From positions 3,263 to 67,262 of the forward strand of contig CAZLAK010000007.1 of assembly GCA_964557545.1 (NCBI GenBank): a DNA stretch of 64,000 bases. Direction: 5' to 3'. Shown piece after piece: positions 7,854 to 16,627 of the stretch. Under the pieces are notes generated by a model, which saw only the letters and a list, made by a program, of their open reading frames with translations, had not been told where the DNA came from and searched no databases. The DNA comes from CAZLAK01 sp964557545 (lineage in GTDB: Bacteria; Bacillota; Desulfotomaculia; Desulfotomaculales; Pelotomaculaceae). Position 1 is the stretch's first letter. The number at the start of each line of letters is the position of its first letter. The position numbers were made by a program, and so were the translations under genes.

Positions 7854-10280
7854 TTGGCGGCGCTTGGCGGGAAAGTAATACCAGTTGATATAAACGAAGA
7901 AATGAAAAATTCCTACCTCGATTACGCCATGAGCGTTATTGTAGGCAGGGCCCTGCCAGATGTGAGAGACGGTTTAAAGCCCGTTCACCGGCGGATTCTT
8001 TACGCCATGTACAGACTTGGTCTTACACCGGATAAACCCCACCGCAAGTCGGCCTACATCGTCGGTGAAGTTCTTGCCAAGTATCACCCCCACGGCGATG
8101 CAGCCGTTTACGACGCTCTGGTCCGCTTAGCGCAAGACTTTGCCTGCCGTTACCCGCTGGTTGACGGTCACGGCAACTTTGGTTCTATTGACGGCGATGC
8201 GGCGGCGGCCATGCGTTACACCGAAGCCCGCCTGGCCCGCATCGCCGCCGAAATGCTCACTGACATAGATAAGGATACGGTAGATTTTATTCCCAATTAC
8301 GACGGCAAGACTGAGGAACCCACCGTTTTGCCGTCCCGCATTCCCAACTTGCTCATCAACGGTTCAGCCGGCATTGCCGTCGGCATGGCTACCAATATAC
8401 CGCCTCATAACTTAGGTGAAGTTATCGACGGGCTGGTAATGCTCATCGATAAGCCGCAAGCAGAAGTAAAAGAGCTGATGACCGTTATATTGGGGCCGGA
8501 CTTTCCCACCGGCGGTAAAGTTATGGGCCGCCAGGGAATTGTACAGGCGTACACGACGGGCAGAGGGAGTATTAAGGTGCGCGCGCAAGCCGCGGTCGAA
8601 AAGATGGGAGGCGGCAGGCACTGTATTGTGGTCAGCGAAATACCCTATCAGGTCAATAAGGCCAAGCTCATTGAAAAGATTGCTGAGTTGGTCAAAGATA
8701 AAAAGATCGAGGGTATAAGTGATTTAAGGGATGAGTCTGACCGCCGCGGCATGCGCATAGTTGTTGAACTAAAGAGAGACGCCGACCCCAAAGTTATATT
8801 GAACCAGCTCTACAAGCACACCCAAATGCAGGAAACTTACGGGGTTATCATGCTGGCCCTGGTCGACGGCCAGCCGCAGGTCTTAAACTTAAAACAACTG
8901 CTATTTTATTACTTGGAACACCAGAAAGACGTAATAGTGCGCCGCACTCGTTTTGACCTTGAAAAAGCGGAGCGGAGAGCGCACATAGTGGAGGGTCTGC
9001 GCGTTGCCCTGGCCCACTTAGACGAAGTAATCGCCATTATCCGCTCGTCAAAAACGCCGGAAGATGCCAAAAAGGCACTGGTAGAAAGATTTAACCTTAC
9101 TGAAAAGCAGGCCGAAGCCATTGTGGAAATGCGCTTAAGGCAGCTTACCGGCCTGGAGAGGGATAAACTGGAAGAAGAGTATAAAAATTTGGTGGAAAAA
9201 ATTTCCTACCTGCGCTCGGTTTTAGCAGATGAAAAGAAGGTTTTGGGTATTATAAAGGAGGAGCTTCTGGCCATTAAAAGCTCATACGCCGACCCGCGGC
9301 GCACGGTCATAACAGCCGAAGAAGCCCTTTTGGGCGAGGAAGACCTTATCGCCGAAGAAGATGTCGTTATTACGGTGACCAACCAGGGTTACATTAAGAG
9401 AATACCTCTGGATACTTACCGCAGCCAGCACCGCGGCGGCCGCGGGGTGACGGCTATGGGTACAAAAGAAGAGGATTTTGTCCGCCACCTCTTTATAACA
9501 ACCACCCACCACTTCTTTCTTGTATTTACTAATAAAGGCAAGGTATACAGGCTCAAGGTGCATGAAATACCCGAGGCGGGAAGGCAGGCCAGGGGAACGG
9601 CTATTGTTAACCTGCTCTACATCGGCAGTGATGAGAGGATTACAGCCGTCATTCCGGTGAGAGATTTTGGCGGGGGTCACTTCCTCTTCATGGCTACCAG
9701 GCGCGGGGTGGTGAAAAAAACGCCGCTTGCCGATTATGACACTTCTCGCCGCGACGGGATTATTGCCCTGTCCCTCGATGAGGGGGATGAGCTGGTGGGT
9801 GTACAGCTCACCAGCGGCAGCGAAGAGATCTTTTTGGCTACCAGGCGGGGAATGGTCATCCGCTTTCCCGAGACAGACGTCCGCTCAATGGGCCGTACGG
9901 CCCGCGGCGTAAAAGGAATTACCTTGGAGGACGGGGACGAAGTGGTCGGCATGGGGACGGCGCGTGAGGGTGCATTTTTGCTTTCTGTGACCAAAAAGGG
10001 TTACGGCAAGCGCACGCATTTGGATGAGTTCCGGGTGCAGTCCCGGGGCGGAAAAGGGGTTACAGGCACAAAGGTCACCTCCAGAAACGGCGCGGTAGCC
10101 ACTATCGGGGTGGTAGGGGAAAGCGATGAGGTAATGCTGGTCACGGCCGAGGGGTTAATTATCAGGCTAAAGGCCAAAGAAATCTCAGCCCTGGGCAGGT
10201 CTGCCCAAGGCGTAATGCTCATGAGGCTGGAAGAAGGCGATGCCGTGGTAGATATGGCCAAAGTTTGTGAGGAGGAATAA
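7854..10280 (+). CDS. gyrA: DNA gyrase subunit A
   Basis: GyrA cuts and rejoins DNA in the gyrase tetramer. The 808-residue length is usual. The N-terminus shows YAMSVIVGRALPDVRDGLKP and VHRRILYAM. The catalytic Tyr lies in AAAMRYTEARL (about residue 123), and the quinolone-determining region reads HPHGDAAVYDALVRLAQ (Ala-Val after GDA; the usual resistance-associated Ser is Ala here). The C-terminal half has beta-pinwheel repeats, including the GyrA-box-like HRGGRGV. The start is TTG at 7854 after GAGGGGA. It is separate from gyrB and has its own promoter. Confidence 0.98.
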   Translation: MAALGGKVIPVDINEEMKNSYLDYAMSVIVGRALPDVRDGLKPVHRRILYAMYRLGLTPDKPHRKSAYIVGEVLAKYHPHGDAAVYDALVRLAQDFACRYPLVDGHGNFGSIDGDAAAAMRYTEARLARIAAEMLTDIDKDTVDFIPNYDGKTEEPTVLPSRIPNLLINGSAGIAVGMATNIPPHNLGEVIDGLVMLIDKPQAEVKELMTVILGPDFPTGGKVMGRQGIVQAYTTGRGSIKVRAQAAVEKMGGGRHCIVVSEIPYQVNKAKLIEKIAELVKDKKIEGISDLRDESDRRGMRIVVELKRDADPKVILNQLYKHTQMQETYGVIMLALVDGQPQVLNLKQLLFYYLEHQKDVIVRRTRFDLEKAERRAHIVEGLRVALAHLDEVIAIIRSSKTPEDAKKALVERFNLTEKQAEAIVEMRLRQLTGLERDKLEEEYKNLVEKISYLRSVLADEKKVLGIIKEELLAIKSSYADPRRTVITAEEALLGEEDLIAEEDVVITVTNQGYIKRIPLDTYRSQHRGGRGVTAMGTKEEDFVRHLFITTTHHFFLVFTNKGKVYRLKVHEIPEAGRQARGTAIVNLLYIGSDERITAVIPVRDFGGGHFLFMATRRGVVKKTPLADYDTSRRDGIIALSLDEGDELVGVQLTSGSEEIFLATRRGMVIRFPETDVRSMGRTARGVKGITLEDGDEVVGMGTAREGAFLLSVTKKGYGKRTHLDEFRVQSRGGKGVTGTKVTSRNGAVATIGVVGESDEVMLVTAEGLIIRLKAKEISALGRSAQGVMLMRLEEGDAVVDMAKVCEEE

Positions 10281-10283
10281 AAG

Positions 10284-10310
10284 CGCCGCCCTTTTTAGGC
10301 GGCGGGTTTT
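10284..10310 (+). terminator. Intrinsic terminator after gyrA
   Basis: A 7-bp GC stem (10284-10290 with 10298-10304) is followed by GGTTTT. It lies between the convergent gyrA and the minus-strand peptidase gene. Confidence 0.8.
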
Positions 10311-10327
10311 GCTCAGAGTACCGTTAC

Positions 10328-11524
10328 TCAGAGCACCGTTACGGCATCTTCGAGCTGGTTGAGCTGTTCTGTGCCACTTGCGGTTACGAGAAAAGTGTCT
10401 TCTACCCCCACGGTCCCTTCGCCGGGAAAAGAAAACTTGGGCTCCAGGGCGAAAACCATTCCCGGCTGGAGGACAATATCAAAGTTTTTGGCTATGACCG
10501 GCAGTTCATCGAGTTCTAAGCCGACCCCGTGCCCTACAAAACTCACCCCCTGGCCGTACCCCATAAAGTGGCTGGCAAGACCTGCCTTTTGCGCCATGCT
10601 CTGGGCCGTGTTGTAAAGTTCTTTTCCGTTGGAGCCGGGCACAGCCTGGCAAACAGTCTTCCTTTTAATGCGCAAAGCGGTTTCATGGGCCTCTAATAGC
10701 TTATCGGGAAGCGGCCCTATGGAAAATATTCTGGTCTGATCAAATACATAACCGCGGAAAACGGTGGCAAAATCGACTACTATTGGCTCATGGCGGCCGA
10801 TTCTTTTGCAGCTGGGGCCCTGGGGAAAATGCGGCCCCAGACCGGCTCCTCCGGTGGGGCCGTCAAAAAAGCTGGCGTAGGCCGATGTCCAGCCCGAGAG
10901 GATGTGAGCCGTGCCTTCCTGGTTGAAAGCCCTGGTGCGGATCAATCCCTGGTGTCCCTTTAGCCTTAAAAGGTATTCAATTCTGGCTCCCAGTTCGGCT
11001 TCAGTCATGCCTTCTTTTATAAAATCGGGTATTTCTTCAAACACTTCTTTAGAAAGGCGGCCTGCTTCTTTGAGAATTTCTATCTCGTAAGGCGTTTTAA
11101 TCATCCTGATGCGCCGCACGGCTGGCGAGATGTCAACTATTTCTGCCGGCTTTAACATTTCTTTATACTTTAAAAACAGGTTATAAGGAATGACGTCCAG
11201 CTCTAATCCCAGGCGGTCATTACTCTTTGTGCTGCGGGCAATCATATTGCCCATCTCTTTAAAGTTTTGCACTTCAACTATATTCTCCAGGGCACTCTCT
11301 TTTTCTGCCCTCTCGTAATTCCTCCTGACCATAAGCGTAGGTTCGCCCCGGTCCGGAATAAAGAGGTGGGCGTCCTGGCATGTTCCGCTGAAGTAAAACA
11401 AATCGGCTTTTTGTACGATGAGGGCGCCCCCGATGCCTTCTCCCAAGAGGTGCTCCTGCAGCTTAAACACCCTGTTGTATATTTCTTCTCCCGGTATCCG
11501 GTTTACTAGAAATTCGCCGGCCAT
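10328..11524 (-). CDS. M24-family metallopeptidase (Xaa-Pro aminopeptidase-like)
   Basis: This 398-residue protein has the two-domain creatinase/prolidase layout: an N-terminal substrate domain (about 1-150) and a C-terminal pita-bread domain. The metal ligands can be read: two Asp in VVDFATVFRGYVFDQTR, His in GHGVGLELDE, Glu in FALEPKFS and Glu in VGVEDTFLV. It is probably a cytoplasmic dinuclear-metal peptidase; true specificity (Xaa-Pro or other) cannot be told. The ATG at 11524 follows GGGAGG-like sequence on the minus strand. It is convergent with gyrA and divergent from pdxS. Confidence 0.88.
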   Translation of the reverse strand: MAGEFLVNRIPGEEIYNRVFKLQEHLLGEGIGGALIVQKADLFYFSGTCQDAHLFIPDRGEPTLMVRRNYERAEKESALENIVEVQNFKEMGNMIARSTKSNDRLGLELDVIPYNLFLKYKEMLKPAEIVDISPAVRRIRMIKTPYEIEILKEAGRLSKEVFEEIPDFIKEGMTEAELGARIEYLLRLKGHQGLIRTRAFNQEGTAHILSGWTSAYASFFDGPTGGAGLGPHFPQGPSCKRIGRHEPIVVDFATVFRGYVFDQTRIFSIGPLPDKLLEAHETALRIKRKTVCQAVPGSNGKELYNTAQSMAQKAGLASHFMGYGQGVSFVGHGVGLELDELPVIAKNFDIVLQPGMVFALEPKFSFPGEGTVGVEDTFLVTASGTEQLNQLEDAVTVL

Positions 11525-11727
11525 GATTTCCCTCCCGGACTGGTTTTGTGGGCTAAACCTGCTCTTAAATTGCCAGAGTTAGTTTATTTTGTTTTTAATT
11601 TATTTTTTTGTTATTATAGAGCATAATTAATGTTTTTTGAATTAAAAAATAAAATTTTTGGCAAAGAGCGTATTTGAGCACTCTGAACGAAACTCTGGTC
11701 CGTCTACAATCGTTTCTTTCGACAATC

Positions 11728-11756
11728 TTGTCACGGACTTTTTTCTATTGTAGAAT
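11728..11756 (+). promoter_or_regulatory. Probable sigma-A promoter of pdxST
   Basis: TTGTCA (11728-11733) and TAGAAT (11751-11756) have a 17-base spacer. The pdxS start codon is 43 bases further on. Confidence 0.7.
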
Positions 11757-11798
11757 AATTTGTTAGTTAAGAGCAGAACTCGAATGGAGGCATAGAAG

Positions 11799-12695
11799 AT
11801 GGCAGCCGACAGTGCACAAAAGGGCACCTGGACAGTGAAAAAAGGCCTTGCCGAAATGCTAAAGGGCGGGGTCATTATGGACGTCACCACCCCCGAGCAG
11901 GCCAAAATAGCCGAAGAAGCCGGAGCTTGCGCCGTCATGGCCTTGGAGCGTGTGCCGGCCGACATAAGGGCGGCGGGGGGCGTGGCCAGGATGGCCGACC
12001 CCACAGTTATTTTGCGGATCATGGACGCTGTGACCATACCGGTGATGGCCAAAGTGCGGATCGGCCATTTTGTGGAGGCCCAGATCTTAGAGGCCCTAGG
12101 GGTAGACTACATCGACGAGAGCGAAGTGCTCACCCCTGCCGATGAGCAGCACCACATCGACAAGCACGCTTTTAAGGTTCCCTTTGTTTGCGGGGCGAGA
12201 AACTTGGGAGAGGCCTTGCGCAGGATAGGCGAAGGGGCGGCTATGATCAGGACTAAAGGCGAGCCCGGCACCGGCAACGTGGTAGAGGCCGTAAGGCACA
12301 TGCGGATTATGATGAGCGAGATACGCCGTGTGCAGAACATGCCGAAAGAAGAACTGATGGCTTACGCCAAAGAGATTGGAGCCCCTTATGAGCTGCTGGT
12401 GCAGGTAGCCGAACTCGGTCGCCTGCCGGTAGTGAATTTTGCTGCCGGCGGTATTGCCACTCCGGCTGACGCTGCTCTTATGATGCAGCTGGGAAGTGAC
12501 GGCATATTTGTCGGTTCCGGTATTTTCAAGTCCAAAGACCCCATAGCGAGGGCCAGGGCCATTGTGGCTGCTACTACCCACTACAATGACCCCCATGTTT
12601 TGGCGGAAGTTTCCAAGGGTCTGGGAGAAGCCATGCCCGGCCTGGAGATATCTGCTATTGCTCCTGCCCAGAGGATGCAGGACCGCGGCTGGTAA
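11799..12695 (+). CDS. pdxS: Pyridoxal 5'-phosphate synthase, lyase subunit PdxS
   Basis: PdxS makes PLP from ribose 5-phosphate, glyceraldehyde 3-phosphate and ammonia delivered by PdxT. The 298-residue TIM-barrel protein is nearly invariant in the family: KGGVIMDVTTPEQAKIAEEA, ALERVPADIRAAGGVARM, VMAKVRIGHFVEAQILEALG with the reactive Lys, and IFKSKDPIARARAIV. The ATG at 11799 follows ATGGAGG. With pdxT 68 bases downstream it forms the DXP-independent vitamin B6 operon. Confidence 0.98.
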   Translation: MAADSAQKGTWTVKKGLAEMLKGGVIMDVTTPEQAKIAEEAGACAVMALERVPADIRAAGGVARMADPTVILRIMDAVTIPVMAKVRIGHFVEAQILEALGVDYIDESEVLTPADEQHHIDKHAFKVPFVCGARNLGEALRRIGEGAAMIRTKGEPGTGNVVEAVRHMRIMMSEIRRVQNMPKEELMAYAKEIGAPYELLVQVAELGRLPVVNFAAGGIATPADAALMMQLGSDGIFVGSGIFKSKDPIARARAIVAATTHYNDPHVLAEVSKGLGEAMPGLEISAIAPAQRMQDRGW

Positions 12696-12763
12696 ATGCA
12701 AAGTGCGCCGCTACTGAGCAAGTAAAGGCGTCAATGTACTAAAGAAAGGAAGTTTTTGTCACT

Positions 12764-13333
12764 ATGATTGTGGGCGTCCTGGCTTTGCAAGGGGCTTTTA
12801 GAGAACACCAGGCGGCTTTGGAAGCGTGCGGCGCCAAGACCGTGCAGGTGAGAAAGCCCCAGCATCTTGATGGTCTTGCGGCTCTGGTCATACCGGGCGG
12901 TGAGAGCACAACTATCGGCAAGCTTCTGGAAGATTACTGCCTGCTTGAGCCCATTATAAAAATGGGCAGGAAGGGTATGCCAATTTTTGGCACCTGCGCC
13001 GGGCTCATCCTGCTGGCCAAAGAGATTGCCGGCTCAAACCAGCCGCGCCTTGGCCTTATGGACTGCACGGTAGAGCGCAATGCCTTCGGCCGTCAGGTGG
13101 ACAGCTTTGAGGCTGACCTTGCCATCCCGGTGCTCGGCGACGCTCCCTACCGGGGCGTGTTCATCCGGGCCCCCTACATCACCAGAGTGGGCGAAGGGGT
13201 AGAGGTGCTGGCAGAGTACGGCGGTAAAATAGTCTTTGCCCGCCAGGGCAATATCTTAGCGGCCGCCTTTCACCCCGAGCTGACTTCTGACTTGCGCGTG
13301 CACAGGTACTTTTTAGACATATGCAAAAGTTAA
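12764..13333 (+). CDS. pdxT: PLP synthase glutaminase subunit PdxT
   Basis: PdxT hydrolyses glutamine and channels ammonia to PdxS. It has 189 residues of the class I glutaminase fold, with PGGESTTIGKLL, the nucleophile Cys in GTCAGLILLA (about residue 79) and the His-Glu pair in FHPELTSD. The ATG at 12764 follows AAAGGAAG. It is the second gene of the pdxST operon. Confidence 0.97.
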   Translation: MIVGVLALQGAFREHQAALEACGAKTVQVRKPQHLDGLAALVIPGGESTTIGKLLEDYCLLEPIIKMGRKGMPIFGTCAGLILLAKEIAGSNQPRLGLMDCTVERNAFGRQVDSFEADLAIPVLGDAPYRGVFIRAPYITRVGEGVEVLAEYGGKIVFARQGNILAAAFHPELTSDLRVHRYFLDICKS

Positions 13334-13338
13334 TAAAC

Positions 13339-13351
13339 GGTGCCAGGCACC
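13339..13351. repeat. Palindromic 13-mer, copy 1
   Basis: The sequence GGTGCCAGGCACC is a near-perfect palindrome. The same core returns at 55505-55517 in the other orientation, and both copies are flanked on the same side by AACTTATT. It might also act as a weak terminator for pdxST, since TTGTTTTT follows. Confidence 0.5.
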
Positions 13352-13393
13352 TTGTTTTTAACTTATTGAAAATATCTTCTTCGGGCGGGCATC

Positions 13394-13422
13394 TTGCAAG
13401 TTTTTGTTGGTTGTAGTAATAT
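13394..13422 (+). promoter_or_regulatory. Probable promoter of the T-box transcript
   Basis: TTGCAA (13394-13399) and TAATAT (13417-13422) have a 17-base spacer. The predicted start is just before the T-box leader. Confidence 0.6.
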
Positions 13423-13439
13423 CTTAAGCAAGTTTTATA

Positions 13440-13690
13440 AAAAACCCGGTGAAGGGGTAGAGTAACCGTTTGCTGTCCTGGCAGAGAGCCGGTGGATGCT
13501 GCGAACCGGTAGGGGCGGCGGTGAAATGGCTCCCTGGAGGGGGCCTGCCGAAAAAAGTAGTAGGCGGGTTCGGGGAAGCCCCGTTATAACTGTTTCGAGG
13601 CGGGCCGTAAAGGGCGGGTTTGCTCTTTTAGGCCAAGAAGGGTGGTACCGCGGGAGATAACCTCTCGTCCCTGTACAGGGGCGGGAGGTT
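13440..13690 (+). promoter_or_regulatory. T-box riboswitch leader; specifier appears to be AUG
   Basis: T-box leaders sense uncharged tRNA and control transcription read-through. The invariant T-box motif AAGGGTGGTACCGCG is at 13638-13652. Stem I shows the AGTA bulge (13461-13464), the GAGAGCC/GCGAACCGG distal elements and the GAA (13523-13525) of the specifier loop. If AGGGG (13452-13456) pairs with TCCCT, the three bases after GAA are ATG (13526-13528), followed by a purine as is usual. The tRNA-end-pairing base is T, matching an A discriminator. The terminator stem is 13659-13690, but no strong T-run follows it. Downstream genes make serine, so a Ser specifier was expected. Confidence 0.88.
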
Positions 13691-13716
13691 AAATTATTGA
13701 AGAGGGGGAAGTTGTT

Positions 13717-14865
13717 GTGCGTGATAAGAGTTACCTTTTAATTCCCGGCCCGACACCTGTACCTCCGGCCGTAGTGGCCGCCATGTCTAAGCCCATGTTT
13801 GGTCACCGGACGCAGGAATTTGCCAAGTTATACCAGCGGGTAGTGGAGAAGCTAAGGCTCGTCTTTAACACGAAAGGTGATGTCTTCGTGCTGACCAATT
13901 CCGGCACCGGTGCTATGGAAGCGGCTGTGGCCAATACAGTAAGTCCGGGTGATAAGGTGCTGGCCCTCATTACGGGCAACTTTGGCGAGCGTTTTGCCAG
14001 CATTGCCAAGGCTTACGGGGCGCAGGTAGTGGAGGTTAATTTTGGATGGGGCAACTGCGTGGACCTCAAAGTAGTAGAAGAAAAGCTGGCCGAACACCCG
14101 GATACCAAGGTGGTACTGGCCACGCAAAACGAGACTTCCACGGGTGTGGTCAATGACATCCAGGGGATAGGGAGCCTTGTCGGCAGGACCCCCGCCCTTT
14201 TGCTGGTGGACGCCGTAAGCGGCGCCGGTGCAATAGAAATCAGGGTTGACGACTGGGGCATCGATATGCTGTGCACGGCTTCGCAAAAAGCTTTTATGCT
14301 CCCGCCCGGCCTTTCCATGGTGACGGTCAGCCAAAAGGCATGGGAAGTTGTGCAGGCCAACAAATCGCCCCGCTTTTACTTCAGCCTGCCGGCCTGCCGC
14401 AAGAATATAGAAAAGTGGAACACACCTTATACTCCGGCCGTCAGCATGTTCTTGGGGTTGGAGGCGGCTTTGGACATGATGCTGGAGGAGGGCCTGCCGA
14501 ATGTTTACGCCCGCCATGCCCTTTTGGCCCGGGCGACCAGGGCAGCGGTTGCGGCGCTGGGGCTTCGTCTCTTGGCGCAAGAACACTGCGCTTCCAATGC
14601 GCTTACGGCCGTATGGGGGCCTGAAGGCACCGATGCCGACGAACTCCGCCAAATTGCGCGCCGCGAGTACGGTGTAGCCTTTGCCGGCGGGCAGGGGGTT
14701 TTGAAAGGCAAGATTTTCCGCATTGCCCACATGGGCTTTTGCGACAAGACGGATGTTATAGTGGCGGTAGGCGCTCTGGAAATGGCCCTGGCCCGCCTTG
14801 ACTGGCCGGTAGAGCTGGGCAGCGGGGTGAGGGCAGCCCAGGAGGTATTTCTCGGCAGGATTTAA
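13717..14865 (+). CDS. Class V aminotransferase (serine/alanine-glyoxylate type), probable serine-pathway transaminase
   Basis: This 382-residue PLP enzyme belongs to the alanine-glyoxylate/serine-pyruvate aminotransferase group. It opens with LLIPGPTPVPPAVVAAM and FGHRTQEFAKLY, and its PLP Lys lies in TASQKAFMLPPGLSMV (about residue 191). It stands directly before serA behind one T-box. In organisms lacking serC, this family is thought to transaminate 3-phosphohydroxypyruvate, and no serC is seen here, so I infer that role; glyoxylate activity remains possible. The start is GTG at 13717 after GAGGGGG. Confidence 0.85.
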   Translation: MRDKSYLLIPGPTPVPPAVVAAMSKPMFGHRTQEFAKLYQRVVEKLRLVFNTKGDVFVLTNSGTGAMEAAVANTVSPGDKVLALITGNFGERFASIAKAYGAQVVEVNFGWGNCVDLKVVEEKLAEHPDTKVVLATQNETSTGVVNDIQGIGSLVGRTPALLLVDAVSGAGAIEIRVDDWGIDMLCTASQKAFMLPPGLSMVTVSQKAWEVVQANKSPRFYFSLPACRKNIEKWNTPYTPAVSMFLGLEAALDMMLEEGLPNVYARHALLARATRAAVAALGLRLLAQEHCASNALTAVWGPEGTDADELRQIARREYGVAFAGGQGVLKGKIFRIAHMGFCDKTDVIVAVGALEMALARLDWPVELGSGVRAAQEVFLGRI

Positions 14866-14928
14866 AATTGCGTGACGAGCTGTTGCGGCGGTTTATCCCG
14901 AGAAATTTTGGGGGGGTAGGTTAAATTG

Positions 14929-16509
14929 ATGAAAGTCTTGGTGCTGGACAAGGTAGAGGAGAGCGGCCTTACTGCCCTGCGCAGGGAGCCGGATATTGAG
15001 GTGGTCATTGGCGAAAAAATGAACGAGGATGAACTCGTGCGGGTAATCGGCGATTACGACGGCCTCATAGTGCGCAGCGCCACCAAAGTGACGGCCAGGG
15101 TTATTGAACACGCCGGGCGGCTAAAAGTCATCGGCCGGGCCGGTGTGGGGGTAGACAATATTGACGTGACGGCTGCTACGGCGCGGGGCATTCTCGTGGT
15201 TAACGCCCCGGCAGGCAATACCATTGCTGTCGCCGAGCACACCATTGCCATGATGCTGGCCCTGGCCCGCAACATACCCCAGGCCAACGCCTCTTTGCGT
15301 GCCGGGAAATGGGATAAGAATTCCTTTGTGGGTGTGGAATTGAGGGACAAAGTGCTGGGGGTCATCGGCCTTGGCCGGATCGGCTCGGCGGTGGCCAAGA
15401 GAGCCCAGGGTCTGGAAATGAAAGTGCTGGCCTACGACCCCTTTATTACCGAAGAGAAGGCAGAAATGCTGGGTATTGATCTCGTTTCCTTGGACGAGCT
15501 TTTAGAGCGTTCTGACTTCATCACTGTGCACATACCGCTGACTAGTGAAACAAAGTACATGATCGGCGAGAAGGCTTTTGCCAAGATGAAGGACGGGGTG
15601 AGGATCGTCAACTGTGCCCGGGGCGGCATTGTAGACGAAAAAGCCCTCTACCGGGCCATGGTGGCGGGCAAGGTGGCCGGTGCGGCCCTGGACGTTTTTG
15701 AAACCGAACCCGAAACGAAAAGCCCCCTCTTTGAACTGAATAACTTTATTGCCACACCCCACCTGGGCGCATCCACGCGAGAAGCCCAGCTTTCTGTGGC
15801 CGTCGATGTGGCCCAAGATGTAGTGGCGGCTCTAAAAGGCGAATTTGTCAAGAACAGCGTGAATATACCTTCTATCAGCCCGAAGGCCATGGCCGCCATC
15901 AAACCTTACCTATTCCTGGCAGAGAAAATGGGCAAGTTTGTAGCGCAAATCGTCAGCGGCCGGGTAAATAAAATCGAAATTGCTTACAGCGGAGATCTGG
16001 CCAATCAGGAAGTGGCGCCGGTCACCACGGTTATATTAAAGGGTTTTTTAGACTGCGTCCTGCAGGAAAAAGTAAACTTTGTAAACGCGCCGCTTTTGGC
16101 CAGGAACCGCGGCATTGATGTGGTTCAGAAGCTGGCCGGTGAGGAGAGCGGTTACGCCAACCTGATCTCCGTAAAGGTAACTTCCGATATCGATGAAATT
16201 TCCATAGGAGGCACCGTATTTGGCGGTATTGACGCCCGCATTGTGTGCATTGACGGTTACCACGTCGATGCGGTGCCCGAGGGGCACATGCTCTACATCC
16301 CCCATATCGACAAGCCGCGCATTATCGGTCCGGTTGGCAACTTAATCGGCGCCCACGACATTAACATTTCCGGCATGCAGGTGGGCCGCAAAATAGTGGG
16401 CGGCAAGGCGGTCATGCTCTTAAATGTTGACTGCCCCGTGCCGGACGAAACTTTAGAGGAAATTGCTAAAATAGACGGTATACTGGGTGTAAAAAAAGTT
16501 AGCCTTTAA
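14929..16509 (+). CDS. serA: D-3-phosphoglycerate dehydrogenase
   Basis: SerA oxidises 3-phosphoglycerate with NAD, the first step of serine synthesis. The 526 residues follow the long form: substrate and nucleotide domains (1-315) with LGVIGLGRIGSAVAKRAQGL, RAGVGVDNID and the catalytic HLGAST region; an intervening ASB domain (about 320-450); and a C-terminal ACT domain starting near IIGPVGNLIGAHDINIS that may bind serine. I prefer the ATG at 14929 over the TTG one codon earlier; a G-rich ribosome-binding site precedes it. It is probably cotranscribed with the aminotransferase under T-box control. Confidence 0.96.
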   Translation: MKVLVLDKVEESGLTALRREPDIEVVIGEKMNEDELVRVIGDYDGLIVRSATKVTARVIEHAGRLKVIGRAGVGVDNIDVTAATARGILVVNAPAGNTIAVAEHTIAMMLALARNIPQANASLRAGKWDKNSFVGVELRDKVLGVIGLGRIGSAVAKRAQGLEMKVLAYDPFITEEKAEMLGIDLVSLDELLERSDFITVHIPLTSETKYMIGEKAFAKMKDGVRIVNCARGGIVDEKALYRAMVAGKVAGAALDVFETEPETKSPLFELNNFIATPHLGASTREAQLSVAVDVAQDVVAALKGEFVKNSVNIPSISPKAMAAIKPYLFLAEKMGKFVAQIVSGRVNKIEIAYSGDLANQEVAPVTTVILKGFLDCVLQEKVNFVNAPLLARNRGIDVVQKLAGEESGYANLISVKVTSDIDEISIGGTVFGGIDARIVCIDGYHVDAVPEGHMLYIPHIDKPRIIGPVGNLIGAHDINISGMQVGRKIVGGKAVMLLNVDCPVPDETLEEIAKIDGILGVKKVSL

Positions 16510-16525
16510 GTTTTTCAAGTAAAAT

Positions 16526-16555
16526 TTTACAATTAACCGCCGACTGTAGTATAAT
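16526..16555 (+). promoter_or_regulatory. Probable promoter of serS
   Basis: TTTACA (16526-16531) and TATAAT (16550-16555) have an 18-base spacer. The predicted transcript begins almost at the base of the next hairpin. Confidence 0.6.
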
Positions 16556-16558
16556 TAA

Positions 16559-16590
16559 GGCTGGCCGGTAATGGCCGGCCGTATTTTTTT
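16559..16590 (+). terminator. Intrinsic terminator between serA and serS
   Basis: An 8-bp stem (16559-16566 with 16573-16580, one G-U pair) is followed by GTA and seven T. It probably ends the serA transcript, but it also lies at the start of the predicted serS transcript. Confidence 0.75.
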
Positions 16591-16627
16591 AAGTGCAGGC
16601 AAGCTTAAGAACGGGAGATGTATTACT

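Noticed and set aside
12096..12701. Long antisense frames opposite pdxS, atpA and other GC-rich genes
   Set aside because: They are shadows of conserved plus-strand genes, without ribosome-binding sites or known motifs.
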